Assembly: GCA_036244975.1 (NCBI GenBank)
Contig: BTTE01000004.1
Location: forward strand, 1 to 64,000
From: Sulfidibacterium sp036244975
GTDB lineage: Bacteria > Bacteroidota > Bacteroidia > Bacteroidales > F082
DNA length: 64,000 nucleotides
Reading direction: 5' to 3'
The notes below the pieces were generated by a model. It worked only from the letters and a program-made list of their open reading frames with translations. It did no database searches and was not told where the DNA came from. Every line of letters begins with the position of its first letter. Positions within the stretch are counted from its first letter, which is position 1. The translations under genes and the position numbers were made by a program. Below are positions 7,970 to 16,129 of this stretch, in pieces.

Positions 7970-9757
7970 ATGACCGGAAAGACATTTGCAGAAAAAATAT
8001 TGGGTACCGAAACGGGGAGTATTGTCTTCAAAAAACCGGATATTATCCTGTCGCACGACAATACCGCCTCCATTTTTAACACTTTCCGGAAAATGAATGG
8101 GGAGAAGGTGAGATATCCTGAACAACTGCTCATCGTTTTGGACCACAATGCGCCGCCAACAACAGCTAAGCTCGCTAACCAGTACCAAAAAATCAGGGAT
8201 ATTGTTCACGAACAGGGTATTACCAAATTTCATGATGCCGGTAAGGGGATTTGTCATCAAATCATGGCCGGTTATGCCAAACCGGGCATGTTGATTGTCG
8301 GTAGCGACAGCCACACCTGTACGGCGGGGGCTTTCAACGCTTTTGCCGCCGGCATCGACCGGACGGAAACTGCCGGACTCTGGCGCCAGGGCGAAACGTG
8401 GTTCCGCGTTCCCGAATCGTTGAAAATTACCCTGCACGGGAAACTGCAAGCTGGCGTTTATGCCAAAGACATTTCACTCTGGATTATCGGCATGATTGGT
8501 GCACGTGGCGCTGACTACATGTCCATTGAATATCACGGCGACGGGGTGAAAAACCTGACTGTTTCGCAGCGCATGACGCTGGCGAACCTTGCTTCGGAAA
8601 TGGGCGCCAAAAACGCTGTCTTTCCCATGGACAAGGTACTCAAAGAATATCTTGGCGATACTTATTCGGGCGAGGGCGTGTGGGCTGACGAAGATGCGGT
8701 TTATGCCAAAGAGATTGAGATTGACCTTTCGGAAATCTTCCCGGTGGTGGCGGCACCGCATCAGGTGGACAACGTGAAAGCCGTGTCGGAAGTGCGCGGA
8801 ACAAAACTTCAGGAAGCCATGATCGGCACTTGCACCAACGGACGGCTCGAAGATTTACAAATTGCTGCAAAAATTATGAAAGGGAAAAAACTTCCCCGGG
8901 ACTTTCAAATGGTGATTGTACCGGCTTCACAGAAGATTTACCTGCAGGCCATGAAAGAGGGGCTGATTGAAATTTTCCTCGATGCCGGCGCCAACGTGTT
9001 GTCTGCCTCCTGTGGTCCGTGTCTCGGCACAGGGCAGGGAATTCCGGCTGATGGATACAACGTGATTTCCACAGCAAACCGGAATTTCAAAGGCCGTATG
9101 GGCAACAAAGAAGCTGCCATTTATCTTGCCTCTCCGGCTACGGTGGCTTATTCGGCACTGGAGGGCGAAATAACCGACCCGAGAGGTGTCGAATCCGATG
9201 ATAAATTTCCATATTCCGTTCCGCAAACAAATACGGTAACCATTGCCGAAGACGACAACCGGCGGATCAACGGCGTTTGGAATTACAGGGATGTAAATGA
9301 TTTGAATACCGACCAAATGTTTGCCGGAAATCTGACGTACAGCGTATTGAGTTCGGAACCGGAGAAAATTATGCCGTACCTTTTCAAAGGTTTCGACCTG
9401 CATTTCACCGATTGGGTTCAAAAAGGTGATATTATTGTTGCCGGCGCCAACTTTGGCTGTGGCAGCTCACGGGAGCATCCTGCTGTGGGCCTGGCTTATG
9501 CCGGCGTACAGGCAGTAATTTGTAAATCAGTTAATCGTATTTTTTACCGCTCGTCGGTGAACCAGGGGCTGCCGATTATTTTGCTCCCCGAAGCCGTGGA
9601 AGCTTACCATCCGGGCGATACTGTCTCCATTGATTTTAAAACCGGTACGGTAAAAATTAACGATCAAAGTTTTACTTTTGCTCCGTTACCCGAAAAGCTC
9701 ATGGGCATCTTTGAGGCGCACGGGCTGGTCAACTATATTCGCGAACACGATGTTTAA
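7970..9757 (+). CDS. Aconitase-family dehydratase with fused large and small domains (LeuC-LeuD type)
   Basis: 595 residues that join the [4Fe-4S] catalytic part and the swivelling domain, normally two subunits in isopropylmalate isomerase and homoaconitase. The N-terminal part has HNAPP, GSDSHTCTAGAF, GTCTNGR and SASCGPCLGTGQG, which supply the three cluster cysteines. The C-terminal part has GANFGCGSSREHPAVGL, the swivel-domain substrate loop. Length and motif spacing resemble the methanogen-type 3-isopropylmalate dehydratase/homoaconitase group more than the 750-900-residue TCA aconitases. Substrate (aconitate, isopropylmalate or homoaconitate) cannot be fixed by eye; no leucine-pathway genes lie nearby. 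The ATG at 7970 is preferred over the TTG at 7913, which adds a non-conserved lead. Confidence 0.8.
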   Translation: MTGKTFAEKILGTETGSIVFKKPDIILSHDNTASIFNTFRKMNGEKVRYPEQLLIVLDHNAPPTTAKLANQYQKIRDIVHEQGITKFHDAGKGICHQIMAGYAKPGMLIVGSDSHTCTAGAFNAFAAGIDRTETAGLWRQGETWFRVPESLKITLHGKLQAGVYAKDISLWIIGMIGARGADYMSIEYHGDGVKNLTVSQRMTLANLASEMGAKNAVFPMDKVLKEYLGDTYSGEGVWADEDAVYAKEIEIDLSEIFPVVAAPHQVDNVKAVSEVRGTKLQEAMIGTCTNGRLEDLQIAAKIMKGKKLPRDFQMVIVPASQKIYLQAMKEGLIEIFLDAGANVLSASCGPCLGTGQGIPADGYNVISTANRNFKGRMGNKEAAIYLASPATVAYSALEGEITDPRGVESDDKFPYSVPQTNTVTIAEDDNRRINGVWNYRDVNDLNTDQMFAGNLTYSVLSSEPEKIMPYLFKGFDLHFTDWVQKGDIIVAGANFGCGSSREHPAVGLAYAGVQAVICKSVNRIFYRSSVNQGLPIILLPEAVEAYHPGDTVSIDFKTGTVKINDQSFTFAPLPEKLMGIFEAHGLVNYIREHDV

Positions 9758-9819
9758 AACAACTAAAATATTACACCATCAAGCACTTAAAATCTAAAAT
9801 TGCTCCATTTGCCGGCCTG

Positions 9820-11133
9820 TTGCTCATCATTGCCGGTTATTTTATCCTTGCTCATCAGCTTCCGCTTTACAAAAAGCAATACCTGCTGATAGTCATCCTC
9901 TTTTTTGCCGATCTTTACCTGTGGTCTGCTTTGCGAAAAACTATTTTCAGCTACAAATTCTGGCACAAATATCTGATTACTTCTCTTTTTTGGTTACCCC
10001 TTATGATGGTTGCCGTCCTGATTATCGGAAGCGTTTTCAGCCCCATGCAAAACTGGAATGATGTTTTCAGAACTTACTGGATCGGTTTTATTCTGGTGTT
10101 TTATACGGCCAAGATGTTTCCGTTACTTTTTTTGTTGATCGCCGATTTGTGGCGGGTTGTCCGGAAAGTTCCGGTGTTTCTTAGTAAAGCCCGACGAAAA
10201 GACATCATCAAGCAGGAAGAGGGAATCAGCCGGAGTAAGTTTTTGCAATATATGGGTTACCTTACGGGAGGTTTGGTATTGGGAACTATGCTTACCGGAA
10301 TGTTCAAATGGGTTTACGAGTTTAATATCACCCACGAGAAACTTCATTTTGACCGGCTTCCGAAGAATTTTGACGGACTACGTATTGTACAGATATCCGA
10401 CCTGCATTTGGGAACCTGGACATCCGCCAAGCCGTTAGAAGAAGCGATAAAAAAAATTACCGGACTTAAACCGGATCTGATATTATTTACGGGCGATCTG
10501 GTAAACTTCACCACCAAAGAAGCTTTCCGTTTTGAGAAAACGCTTAAGCTTATAAAGGCTCCCATGGGTGTTTATGTTACGTTGGGAAATCACGATTACG
10601 GCAACTACGTAAGTTGGCCGAGTAAGGCAGCCAAGCAGCAGAACATGAACCAGTTGTATGCATTTTATAAACGTCTTGGCTGGAAGTTACTAAACAACCG
10701 TCATGTGAAGCTGGTTCGTGGCAATCAGCAAATTGCCTTAGTTGGTTCCGAAAACTGGGGCGCTCATCTGCGTTTTCCGAGAAGAGGAGACCTGAAAAAA
10801 GCCACGCTTGGGCTGGAACCAAAGTTATTTAAGTTGCTCATGACACACGACCCTTCGCATTGGAATTACGTGGTTATTCCTGAAAATTATGATATGGACC
10901 TTACGCTCTCCGGTCATACGCACGGCTTCCAGTTTGGCGTTGAATTCAAAGATTTTAAATGGAGTCCGGCACAATACCTCTATAAGGAGTGGGCCGGTTT
11001 GTACACCGATAAAGCCTCAGGAAGGCAGATTTATGTCAACCGGGGTTTGGGTTCCATCGGCTATCCCGGACGCATTGGCATTCTTCCGGAGATCACCCTG
11101 CTTTTGCTTCAACGCAGATCAGGGCAATTGTAG
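9820..11133 (+). CDS. Membrane-bound metallophosphoesterase (YaeI-like)
   Basis: Around four N-terminal transmembrane helices in the first 150 residues are followed by a calcineurin-like phosphoesterase domain with all signature blocks: ISDLHLG, FTGDLVNF, GNHDYG and SGHTHGFQFG. Related YaeI proteins are divalent-metal phosphodiesterases thought to act on envelope lipids; here the active site would sit next to the membrane. The start is uncertain. No ATG precedes the first helix in frame; the TTG at 9820 cuts into a hydrophobic segment, and the open frame continues upstream to the dehydratase stop, so a rare start such as ATC at 9778 is possible. The last residues, after RIGILPEITLLLL, appear to be newly acquired sequence at a recombination junction. 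Confidence 0.8.
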   Translation: MLIIAGYFILAHQLPLYKKQYLLIVILFFADLYLWSALRKTIFSYKFWHKYLITSLFWLPLMMVAVLIIGSVFSPMQNWNDVFRTYWIGFILVFYTAKMFPLLFLLIADLWRVVRKVPVFLSKARRKDIIKQEEGISRSKFLQYMGYLTGGLVLGTMLTGMFKWVYEFNITHEKLHFDRLPKNFDGLRIVQISDLHLGTWTSAKPLEEAIKKITGLKPDLILFTGDLVNFTTKEAFRFEKTLKLIKAPMGVYVTLGNHDYGNYVSWPSKAAKQQNMNQLYAFYKRLGWKLLNNRHVKLVRGNQQIALVGSENWGAHLRFPRRGDLKKATLGLEPKLFKLLMTHDPSHWNYVVIPENYDMDLTLSGHTHGFQFGVEFKDFKWSPAQYLYKEWAGLYTDKASGRQIYVNRGLGSIGYPGRIGILPEITLLLLQRRSGQL

Positions 11134-11438
11134 CCATCGTCGGTTTTACAATTATTATTAGTCTGCTCGGACGATGGAAAAACGTACGCATGACTTTTAG
11201 CAACAAGCCGGCACTGAAACGCATAGTACCGGGCTCTTTTTTCGGTCCTTTTTTGGGCGTTTCTTTTTCGTTGCTTGCTGTGCAGCATACCAACATCGGT
11301 ATCGCCTCCACCCTCATGGCGATGGTTCCGGTTTTTATAATTCTGCCTTCCGTACTCCTTTTTAAACAAAAAGTTACCCTGGCAGAAGTTGCCGGCGCGG
11401 TATTGAGTGTCGTCGGAGTTACTTTGTTTTTTGTTTAG
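11106..11438 (+). pseudogene. EamA/DMT-family transporter, C-terminal remnant
   Basis: The frame reads ASTQIRAIVAIVGFTIII, then SNKPALKRIVPGSFFGPFLG, LLAVQHTNIGIASTLMA and LLFKQKVTLAEVAGAVLS, which is the second half of an EamA drug/metabolite transporter with four predicted helices. The first half is missing. The frame opens inside the 3' end of the metallophosphoesterase gene, overlapping it by about 28 bases. This looks like a deletion that fused the two neighbours, leaving a non-functional transporter stub. The internal ATG at 11190 could in principle produce an 82-residue fragment. Confidence 0.75.
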
Positions 11439-11616
11439 TGCAGTAAATTGTTTGAACTACTTTGGAACAGACGAAGGGAAGAGTAAACAGCATTGCTAAT
11501 TTCCTTTTGCGTTTTAGCTTTTCTTGATTTTGCAGGATGATGTAACCAAGTCAGGCTTTGGGGTAAGGCAGGGCTTTTGGCCAGTCTGTTGCACAAAGGT
11601 TTAAATGCGGTTATTA

Positions 11617-13518
11617 TCAATACGCCCTCTCACTTCTTCCTTCCACATAATTAATAAAAGCCTGATTCACCACCTTGTTACCGCCCGGCGTGGGATAATC
11701 GCCGGTGAAGTACCAGTCTCCTTTGTGATGGGGAATAGCCTCATGCAGGTTTTCAATGCTTTGGTAAATCACGGCAACCTCGGTTTTCACCTCCGGCGAG
11801 GTGACGAGTTGTGCAATTTTATCCGAAATCTGTTGCGGGGTGAAGGGCTTATAAATCTCTTTCACAGGGTTGACAACCTGTTCTTTTGGCAGGTTCTCCT
11901 GCGCTTTGGCTTTGGCATATACCTCATTAATAATGTTTTCGATATGATGCTCTTTCAGTAGTTCGATGGCAGCGCGGAAAGCCACAAAATCGCCCAGCCG
12001 GGCCATGTCGATACCATAACAATCAGGATAACAGATTTGCGGCGCCGAAGAAACAATCAGAATCTTTTTGGGATGTAGCCGGTCGAGGATACGGATGATG
12101 CTCTGTTTGAGCGTAGTACCGCGCACAATGGAATCGTCCAGCACCACCAGCGTATCGATGTTGTCGCGAACCACACCGTAAGTTACATCATACACATGTG
12201 CCACGAGATCATCACGTTGTTTGTCGGTGAGGATAAAAGTCCGCAATTTGGCATCTTTCACGGCAATGGTTTCCACACGCGGCCGGTTCGAGAAAATCAC
12301 ATCTAACCGTTCTTTGGAAAGTTTTCCCTGCTCTGCCAAAATTTTTCCCTTTATTTGTTCGGCGGAAAATTCATTTAACTGTTCCACCAGCCCCTGAAAA
12401 GCTACGGAAGCCGTGTTGGGAATATAGGAAAATACTGTATTCTTCAGGTCGTAATCGATGGCCTTCAGAACAGGGTTTCCGAGTAATTTTCCCAGCATTT
12501 TCCTTTCGAGATAAATATCTTTGTCGGTACCGCGCGAGAAATAGATGCGCTCAAACGAACAGGATCTTTTGGGCAGCGACTCCATAAAAGCCTCATTGAT
12601 AAGTTCCCCGTTTTTCCGGATAATCAGCGCATGTGCCGGCTCCAGTTCCCGGATGTCTTCTACCGGAACATTTAAAGCCGTCTGAATGACAGGCCGTTCC
12701 GAAGCTGCAACCACGATTTCATCATCAGCATAATAATAGGCGGGACGAATGCCGGCCGGATCGCGCATCACAAAAGCATCGCCGTGTCCCAACAACCCGC
12801 TGATGACATAACCGCCATCCCACCGCTTGGCAGATTCACGCAGGATGGGCAGTATATCCAGTTTTTTTATGATTTCGTCAGTGGCCTCTTTTTTCGAAAC
12901 CCCTCTTTTTTTCAATTCACGATAAAGCCGTTCATTTTCCTCATCCAAAAAATGACCGATTTTTTCCAGTACCGTAATGGTATCGGAAGTTTCTTGCGGA
13001 TACTGTCCCAACCCAATCAAATGCTCCAGCAGTTCATCGTTGTTCGTCATGTTGAAATTACCGGCCAGCAGCAGGTTTCTGGTTTTCCAGTTGTTGGCTC
13101 TTTTGAGCGGATGCAGGTTTTTTACATCATTTCTGCCGTAAGTGCCGTAACGCAGATGCCCCAGAAAAAGCTCCCCGGTAAAAGCTACATTATCCTTCAG
13201 CCAAGCCACATCATCGAGCCGCTTCGGATGCTGTTGCCGGATAGTTTCCAGCTCGTCATACACTTTGCTGAAAATAGTTTTTATGGGCGTAGTGCTGTTG
13301 GAACGGATACGGTTGATATATTTTTTCCCCGGCGGCAGGTCAAATTTTACACAAGCCATCCCAGCGCCATCCTGACCCCGGTTGTGCTGTTTTTGCATCA
13401 ACAGATGCAACTTCTGTAGTCCGTAAAGGGTACTTCCGTATTTCCCCTGATAATATTCCAGTGGTTTCAACAGCCTTACAAGGGCAATACCACACTCATG
13501 TTTTATCTGTTCGCTCAT
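11617..13518 (-). CDS. Amidophosphoribosyltransferase-type class II glutamine amidotransferase (large PurF paralogue)
   Basis: 633 residues: an N-terminal Ntn glutaminase domain with the catalytic Cys at residue 9 (EQIKHECGIALV), HNRGQDGAGMA, FLGHLRYGTYG and GNFNMTN, then a phosphoribosyltransferase domain with the PRPP loop TLVVLDDSIVRGTTLKQS. It is about 130 residues longer than classical PurF because of insertions in both domains, including a lysine-rich segment (about residues 190-225) and a C-terminal extension. The family transfers glutamine amide nitrogen to PRPP, the first step of purine synthesis. Bacteroidota often carry this long form besides a normal PurF, so its exact role is less sure than its chemistry. 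The ATG at 13518 is chosen because it places Cys9 as in the family; the upstream ATG at 13560 is unlikely. Confidence 0.8.
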   Translation of the reverse strand: MSEQIKHECGIALVRLLKPLEYYQGKYGSTLYGLQKLHLLMQKQHNRGQDGAGMACVKFDLPPGKKYINRIRSNSTTPIKTIFSKVYDELETIRQQHPKRLDDVAWLKDNVAFTGELFLGHLRYGTYGRNDVKNLHPLKRANNWKTRNLLLAGNFNMTNNDELLEHLIGLGQYPQETSDTITVLEKIGHFLDEENERLYRELKKRGVSKKEATDEIIKKLDILPILRESAKRWDGGYVISGLLGHGDAFVMRDPAGIRPAYYYADDEIVVAASERPVIQTALNVPVEDIRELEPAHALIIRKNGELINEAFMESLPKRSCSFERIYFSRGTDKDIYLERKMLGKLLGNPVLKAIDYDLKNTVFSYIPNTASVAFQGLVEQLNEFSAEQIKGKILAEQGKLSKERLDVIFSNRPRVETIAVKDAKLRTFILTDKQRDDLVAHVYDVTYGVVRDNIDTLVVLDDSIVRGTTLKQSIIRILDRLHPKKILIVSSAPQICYPDCYGIDMARLGDFVAFRAAIELLKEHHIENIINEVYAKAKAQENLPKEQVVNPVKEIYKPFTPQQISDKIAQLVTSPEVKTEVAVIYQSIENLHEAIPHHKGDWYFTGDYPTPGGNKVVNQAFINYVEGRSERAY

Positions 13519-13536
13519 CGGTTTGAAAGATAATTT

Positions 13537-13544
13537 TATCTTTG
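13537..13544 (+). promoter_or_regulatory. -7 box of the GNAT gene
   Basis: TATCTTTG fits TAnnTTTG, with the expected start near 13551 and the ATG at 13575. It lies in the divergent gap with the PurF-like gene. Confidence 0.5.
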
Positions 13545-13574
13545 AATAATTATTTTTCAAAATTATTAAAAATC

Positions 13575-14027
13575 ATGGTACAAATCAGGATGGCCACAGA
13601 AGAAAATCGGGAAATAATTGCTGAGTTTCAAATAAAAATGGCCAGGGAGACGGAAGACCTTGTTTTGGAAAAAGAGACACTGCACGAGGGGGTTATACAC
13701 GTGTTACGCGATCCGGAGAAGGGTAAATATTTTATTGCGGAAGAGGAGGGCAAAGTGGTGGCCTCCCTGCTCGTAACCTTTGAATGGAGCGACTGGCGCA
13801 ACAAGTGGGTCTTATGGATTCAATCAGTTTACGTGCTCCCTGAATACCGGAAACAGGGCGTTTTCAAAAATATGTATGCACACATTAAAAAATGGGCCAT
13901 CAACGACAACGAGGTCGCCGGGATACGTCTTTACGTGGACAAAACCAATCGGCGCGCTATCAATGTTTACAGCAAACTCGGCATGAACGGCGAACACTAC
14001 CGGCTCTTTGAGTGGATGAAAGAATAA
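13575..14027 (+). CDS. GNAT-family N-acetyltransferase
   Basis: 150 residues with the GNAT fold: a beta2-3 hairpin (KYFIAEEEGKVVASLLV), the acetyl-CoA-binding loop of motif A as VYVLPEYRKQGVFKNMY (the R/Q-x-x-G-x-G/A type pocket) and motif B as LYVDKTNRRAINVYSKLGM. Substrate unknown. The ATG at 13575 is used rather than an upstream TTG-like start at 13542, which would lie within the promoter box. It is divergent from the PurF-like gene. Confidence 0.85.
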   Translation: MVQIRMATEENREIIAEFQIKMARETEDLVLEKETLHEGVIHVLRDPEKGKYFIAEEEGKVVASLLVTFEWSDWRNKWVLWIQSVYVLPEYRKQGVFKNMYAHIKKWAINDNEVAGIRLYVDKTNRRAINVYSKLGMNGEHYRLFEWMKE

Positions 14028-14270
14028 ACTTTGATATTGTTTTTAGGGCGGCTTAACAGGCTTTCCGTTTTAGGCGTTCGGCCTTATGTTGGAGAGATTG
14101 CTTCACACGCCACAAGGTTTTTTCAAACCGAAATTATTTCCGTGTGGCGTGTTCGCAAAGACGGGGCTTTTGTGCTCGCACGTTGCTCTTTAGGATTTTA
14201 AATTCGGACACTCAAAGCGGAGTACTAACGGGTAAGAAAAGAAAGCAGCTTCTGTTTTGATTTATTTGAT
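14028..14270. other. Gene-free gap with an inverted repeat
   Basis: No gene is seen. CACGCCACA (about 14106-14114) and TGTGGCGTG (14143-14151) form a stem over a 28-base loop, flanked by GATTGCTTC and TTCGCAAAGACG, which together resemble a common degenerate intergenic palindrome of the form ATTGCTTC...TCGCAAAGACG. Confidence 0.5.
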
Positions 14271-14278
14271 TATTTTTG
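14271..14278 (+). promoter_or_regulatory. -7 box of the corA-like gene
   Basis: TATTTTTG fits TAnnTTTG. The leader would be about 50 bases. An AGGAGG Shine-Dalgarno follows at about 14320, 9 bases before the ATG. Confidence 0.5.
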
Positions 14279-14333
14279 GCTGGCAAAAGCAAAACACTGG
14301 AATATTCCTGATAAAAAACAGGAGGCAAGGCCC

Positions 14334-15245
14334 ATGATAGAGACAGTAAAATTAGGTGGACGATTGAAATGGTACCATATTGCGATGCCTTCCGAACAGG
14401 ATTTTGAATTTCTGGAAAATACTTTTCACTTCCACGCACTGGACATTGAAGACTGCCGGCAGACCGGCCAACGCCCGAAAATTGACGTTTACGATGATTA
14501 TTATTTCCTCATCCTGAACTTTCCTAATTTCGACAAGCAAAACCGCTTTGTAAAGCCAAAAGAAGTGAAAATTTTCTGGGGTGAAGATTACTTTATCACC
14601 GTGGGCAAAACCCATTGCGTAGTCAATAATCTTTTTGATGAAGCGGGAAAACAGGAAAAAAAAGATGAGGATTTCGAAATTGCCACTTCCGATGCGCTGC
14701 TTTATACCGTTATGGAGCATCTGATGACACAAGCCGTTTATCTGCTTCGCAAAGTGGGTCTGGAGCTGGAACTGATTAACCGCGAACTTTTCAATTCACG
14801 TGCCGAAACCGTTATCGAACGCCTTTCGGCAACGCGGAAAAATATTATTGTGCTCAACACCATGTTTAAACCGCAGTTACGGGTTTTTAACAAATTCGAG
14901 TCGGGAAGTATTGAGGGCTTTGCCGACAACATGGAAGATTACTGGGGTAATATCCTTGACTATTACAACAAAATATGGGACATGACGGAGGATTATGGTG
15001 AGCTGATTGAAGGATTGTCCACCACATTCGACTCCATGCAGACCAACAAGACCAACGAGATAATGAAAATTCTCACCCTGATTTCATCTATTGTGCTGCC
15101 ACTAACGTTCCTCACCGGCCTTTACGGAATGAATGTTACACTTCCCTTTCAGGAAGAGCGCACTGCTTTCTGGATACTGCTGACACTTATGGTTAGCCTC
15201 GGCGTGGGCATGATTGTCTATTTCAAGAAAAAACACTGGATGTAA
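14334..15245 (+). CDS. corA: CorA-family divalent cation channel
   Basis: 303 residues. The long cytosolic N-terminal part is followed by a stalk helix and two C-terminal transmembrane helices (about 243-263 and 276-297), joined by the signature pore loop GLYGMN before a short periplasmic segment. The protein ends in the basic tail YFKKKHWM, as usual. CorA pentamers carry Mg2+ (or Co2+/Ni2+) inward. The acidic/aromatic periplasmic loop after GMN is short (VTLPFQEERTAF), as in many CorA-II types. It is monocistronic with a good Shine-Dalgarno. Confidence 0.93.
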   Translation: MIETVKLGGRLKWYHIAMPSEQDFEFLENTFHFHALDIEDCRQTGQRPKIDVYDDYYFLILNFPNFDKQNRFVKPKEVKIFWGEDYFITVGKTHCVVNNLFDEAGKQEKKDEDFEIATSDALLYTVMEHLMTQAVYLLRKVGLELELINRELFNSRAETVIERLSATRKNIIVLNTMFKPQLRVFNKFESGSIEGFADNMEDYWGNILDYYNKIWDMTEDYGELIEGLSTTFDSMQTNKTNEIMKILTLISSIVLPLTFLTGLYGMNVTLPFQEERTAFWILLTLMVSLGVGMIVYFKKKHWM

Positions 15246-15254
15246 CGGAAGTGC

Positions 15255-16052
15255 CTAAAGTATCGTTATCTCAAACCGATCCCAGTCGCATCCCACATTA
15301 AATTTATTTCTGAAATCCTGTAATTGTTTTCCCGAAAGGTTTACACGCATGGATACCTCTTCGTTTTCCGGCGCTTCTGATAAGATCATTCCCCTGGCAT
15401 CCACCAATTTTGAATGGCCGGGGTAAGCATTTCCCTGTCCGTCAGTCCCCACACGGTTGACCCCCAGCACAAAAGCCTGATTTTCGATGGCACGGGCTAC
15501 GAGCAAAGCATCCCACGGATAAGCACGCACCGCCGGCCAGTTGGCTACATAAATGACGAGATCATATTCAAAAGCTCCGTTTTCATACCGGTTTTTACTC
15601 CATACCGGAAAACGCAGGTCGTAGCAAACCATGGGTTTGATTTTCCAGCCTTTGAGCTCAACCTGCAATTGCCGGTTACCGGCTTTTATGTGTTTGTGTT
15701 CGCCACCCATGGAGAAAACATGCCGTTTGTTGTACCGTTCAAACGTGCCATCGGGTCGCATCCAAATGAGGGCATTAGAGTAAGTTGTTTCTTCTTTTAG
15801 CAAAAGACTTCCGGAGATGACCGCACCGGTTTCAGCAGCGAGGCGTTGCATCCATTGCAGGCTTTCTCCATCGGTAGTTTCGGCAAAAGGAGCAGGGTCA
15901 ACAGGAAAGCCGGTGGTAAAAGTCTCCGGCAATACGATTAAATCACAGCCCTGACCCTGTGCCAGAATTTTCTTTTCAAAATTTTCCCTGTTCTGTGCCG
16001 GATTTTCCCAAGCCAGATCGGATTGTAAGTAAAGAATATCAAGGTTTTGCAT
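15255..16052 (-). CDS. Omega-amidase, nitrilase superfamily (YafV-like)
   Basis: 265 residues of the carbon-nitrogen hydrolase fold. The catalytic triad is visible as Glu in VLPETFTTGF, Lys in YNKRHVFSMGGE and Cys in VCYDLRFPVW. The MGGEH segment and overall length match the YafV/Nit2 omega-amidases, which hydrolyse alpha-ketoglutaramate and alpha-ketosuccinamate. It lies directly downstream of the methionine/glutamine-type aminotransferase on the same strand (76-base gap). This supports a glutamine-transaminase/omega-amidase couple, in which ketoglutaramate formed by transamination is hydrolysed to drive methionine salvage. Confidence 0.88.
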   Translation of the reverse strand: MQNLDILYLQSDLAWENPAQNRENFEKKILAQGQGCDLIVLPETFTTGFPVDPAPFAETTDGESLQWMQRLAAETGAVISGSLLLKEETTYSNALIWMRPDGTFERYNKRHVFSMGGEHKHIKAGNRQLQVELKGWKIKPMVCYDLRFPVWSKNRYENGAFEYDLVIYVANWPAVRAYPWDALLVARAIENQAFVLGVNRVGTDGQGNAYPGHSKLVDARGMILSEAPENEEVSMRVNLSGKQLQDFRNKFNVGCDWDRFEITIL

Positions 16053-16078
16053 AGTCGTAACTTTTCTATGAATGGTTG

Positions 16079-16129
16079 AATGTCAAGGGGTCATGACCGA
16101 ATGCCAAGGGGTCATGACCCCTTGACATT
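16079..16129. repeat. 20-bp perfect inverted repeat with 18-bp palindrome
   Basis: Bases 16079-16098 are the exact reverse complement of 16110-16129. The right half overlaps the 18-bp palindrome AAGGGGTCATGACCCCTT (16106-16123), and the core is repeated a third time in the left half. Two mutually exclusive RNA hairpins are possible. It touches the stop codon of the aminotransferase and lies in the spacer before the omega-amidase. Confidence 0.9.
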
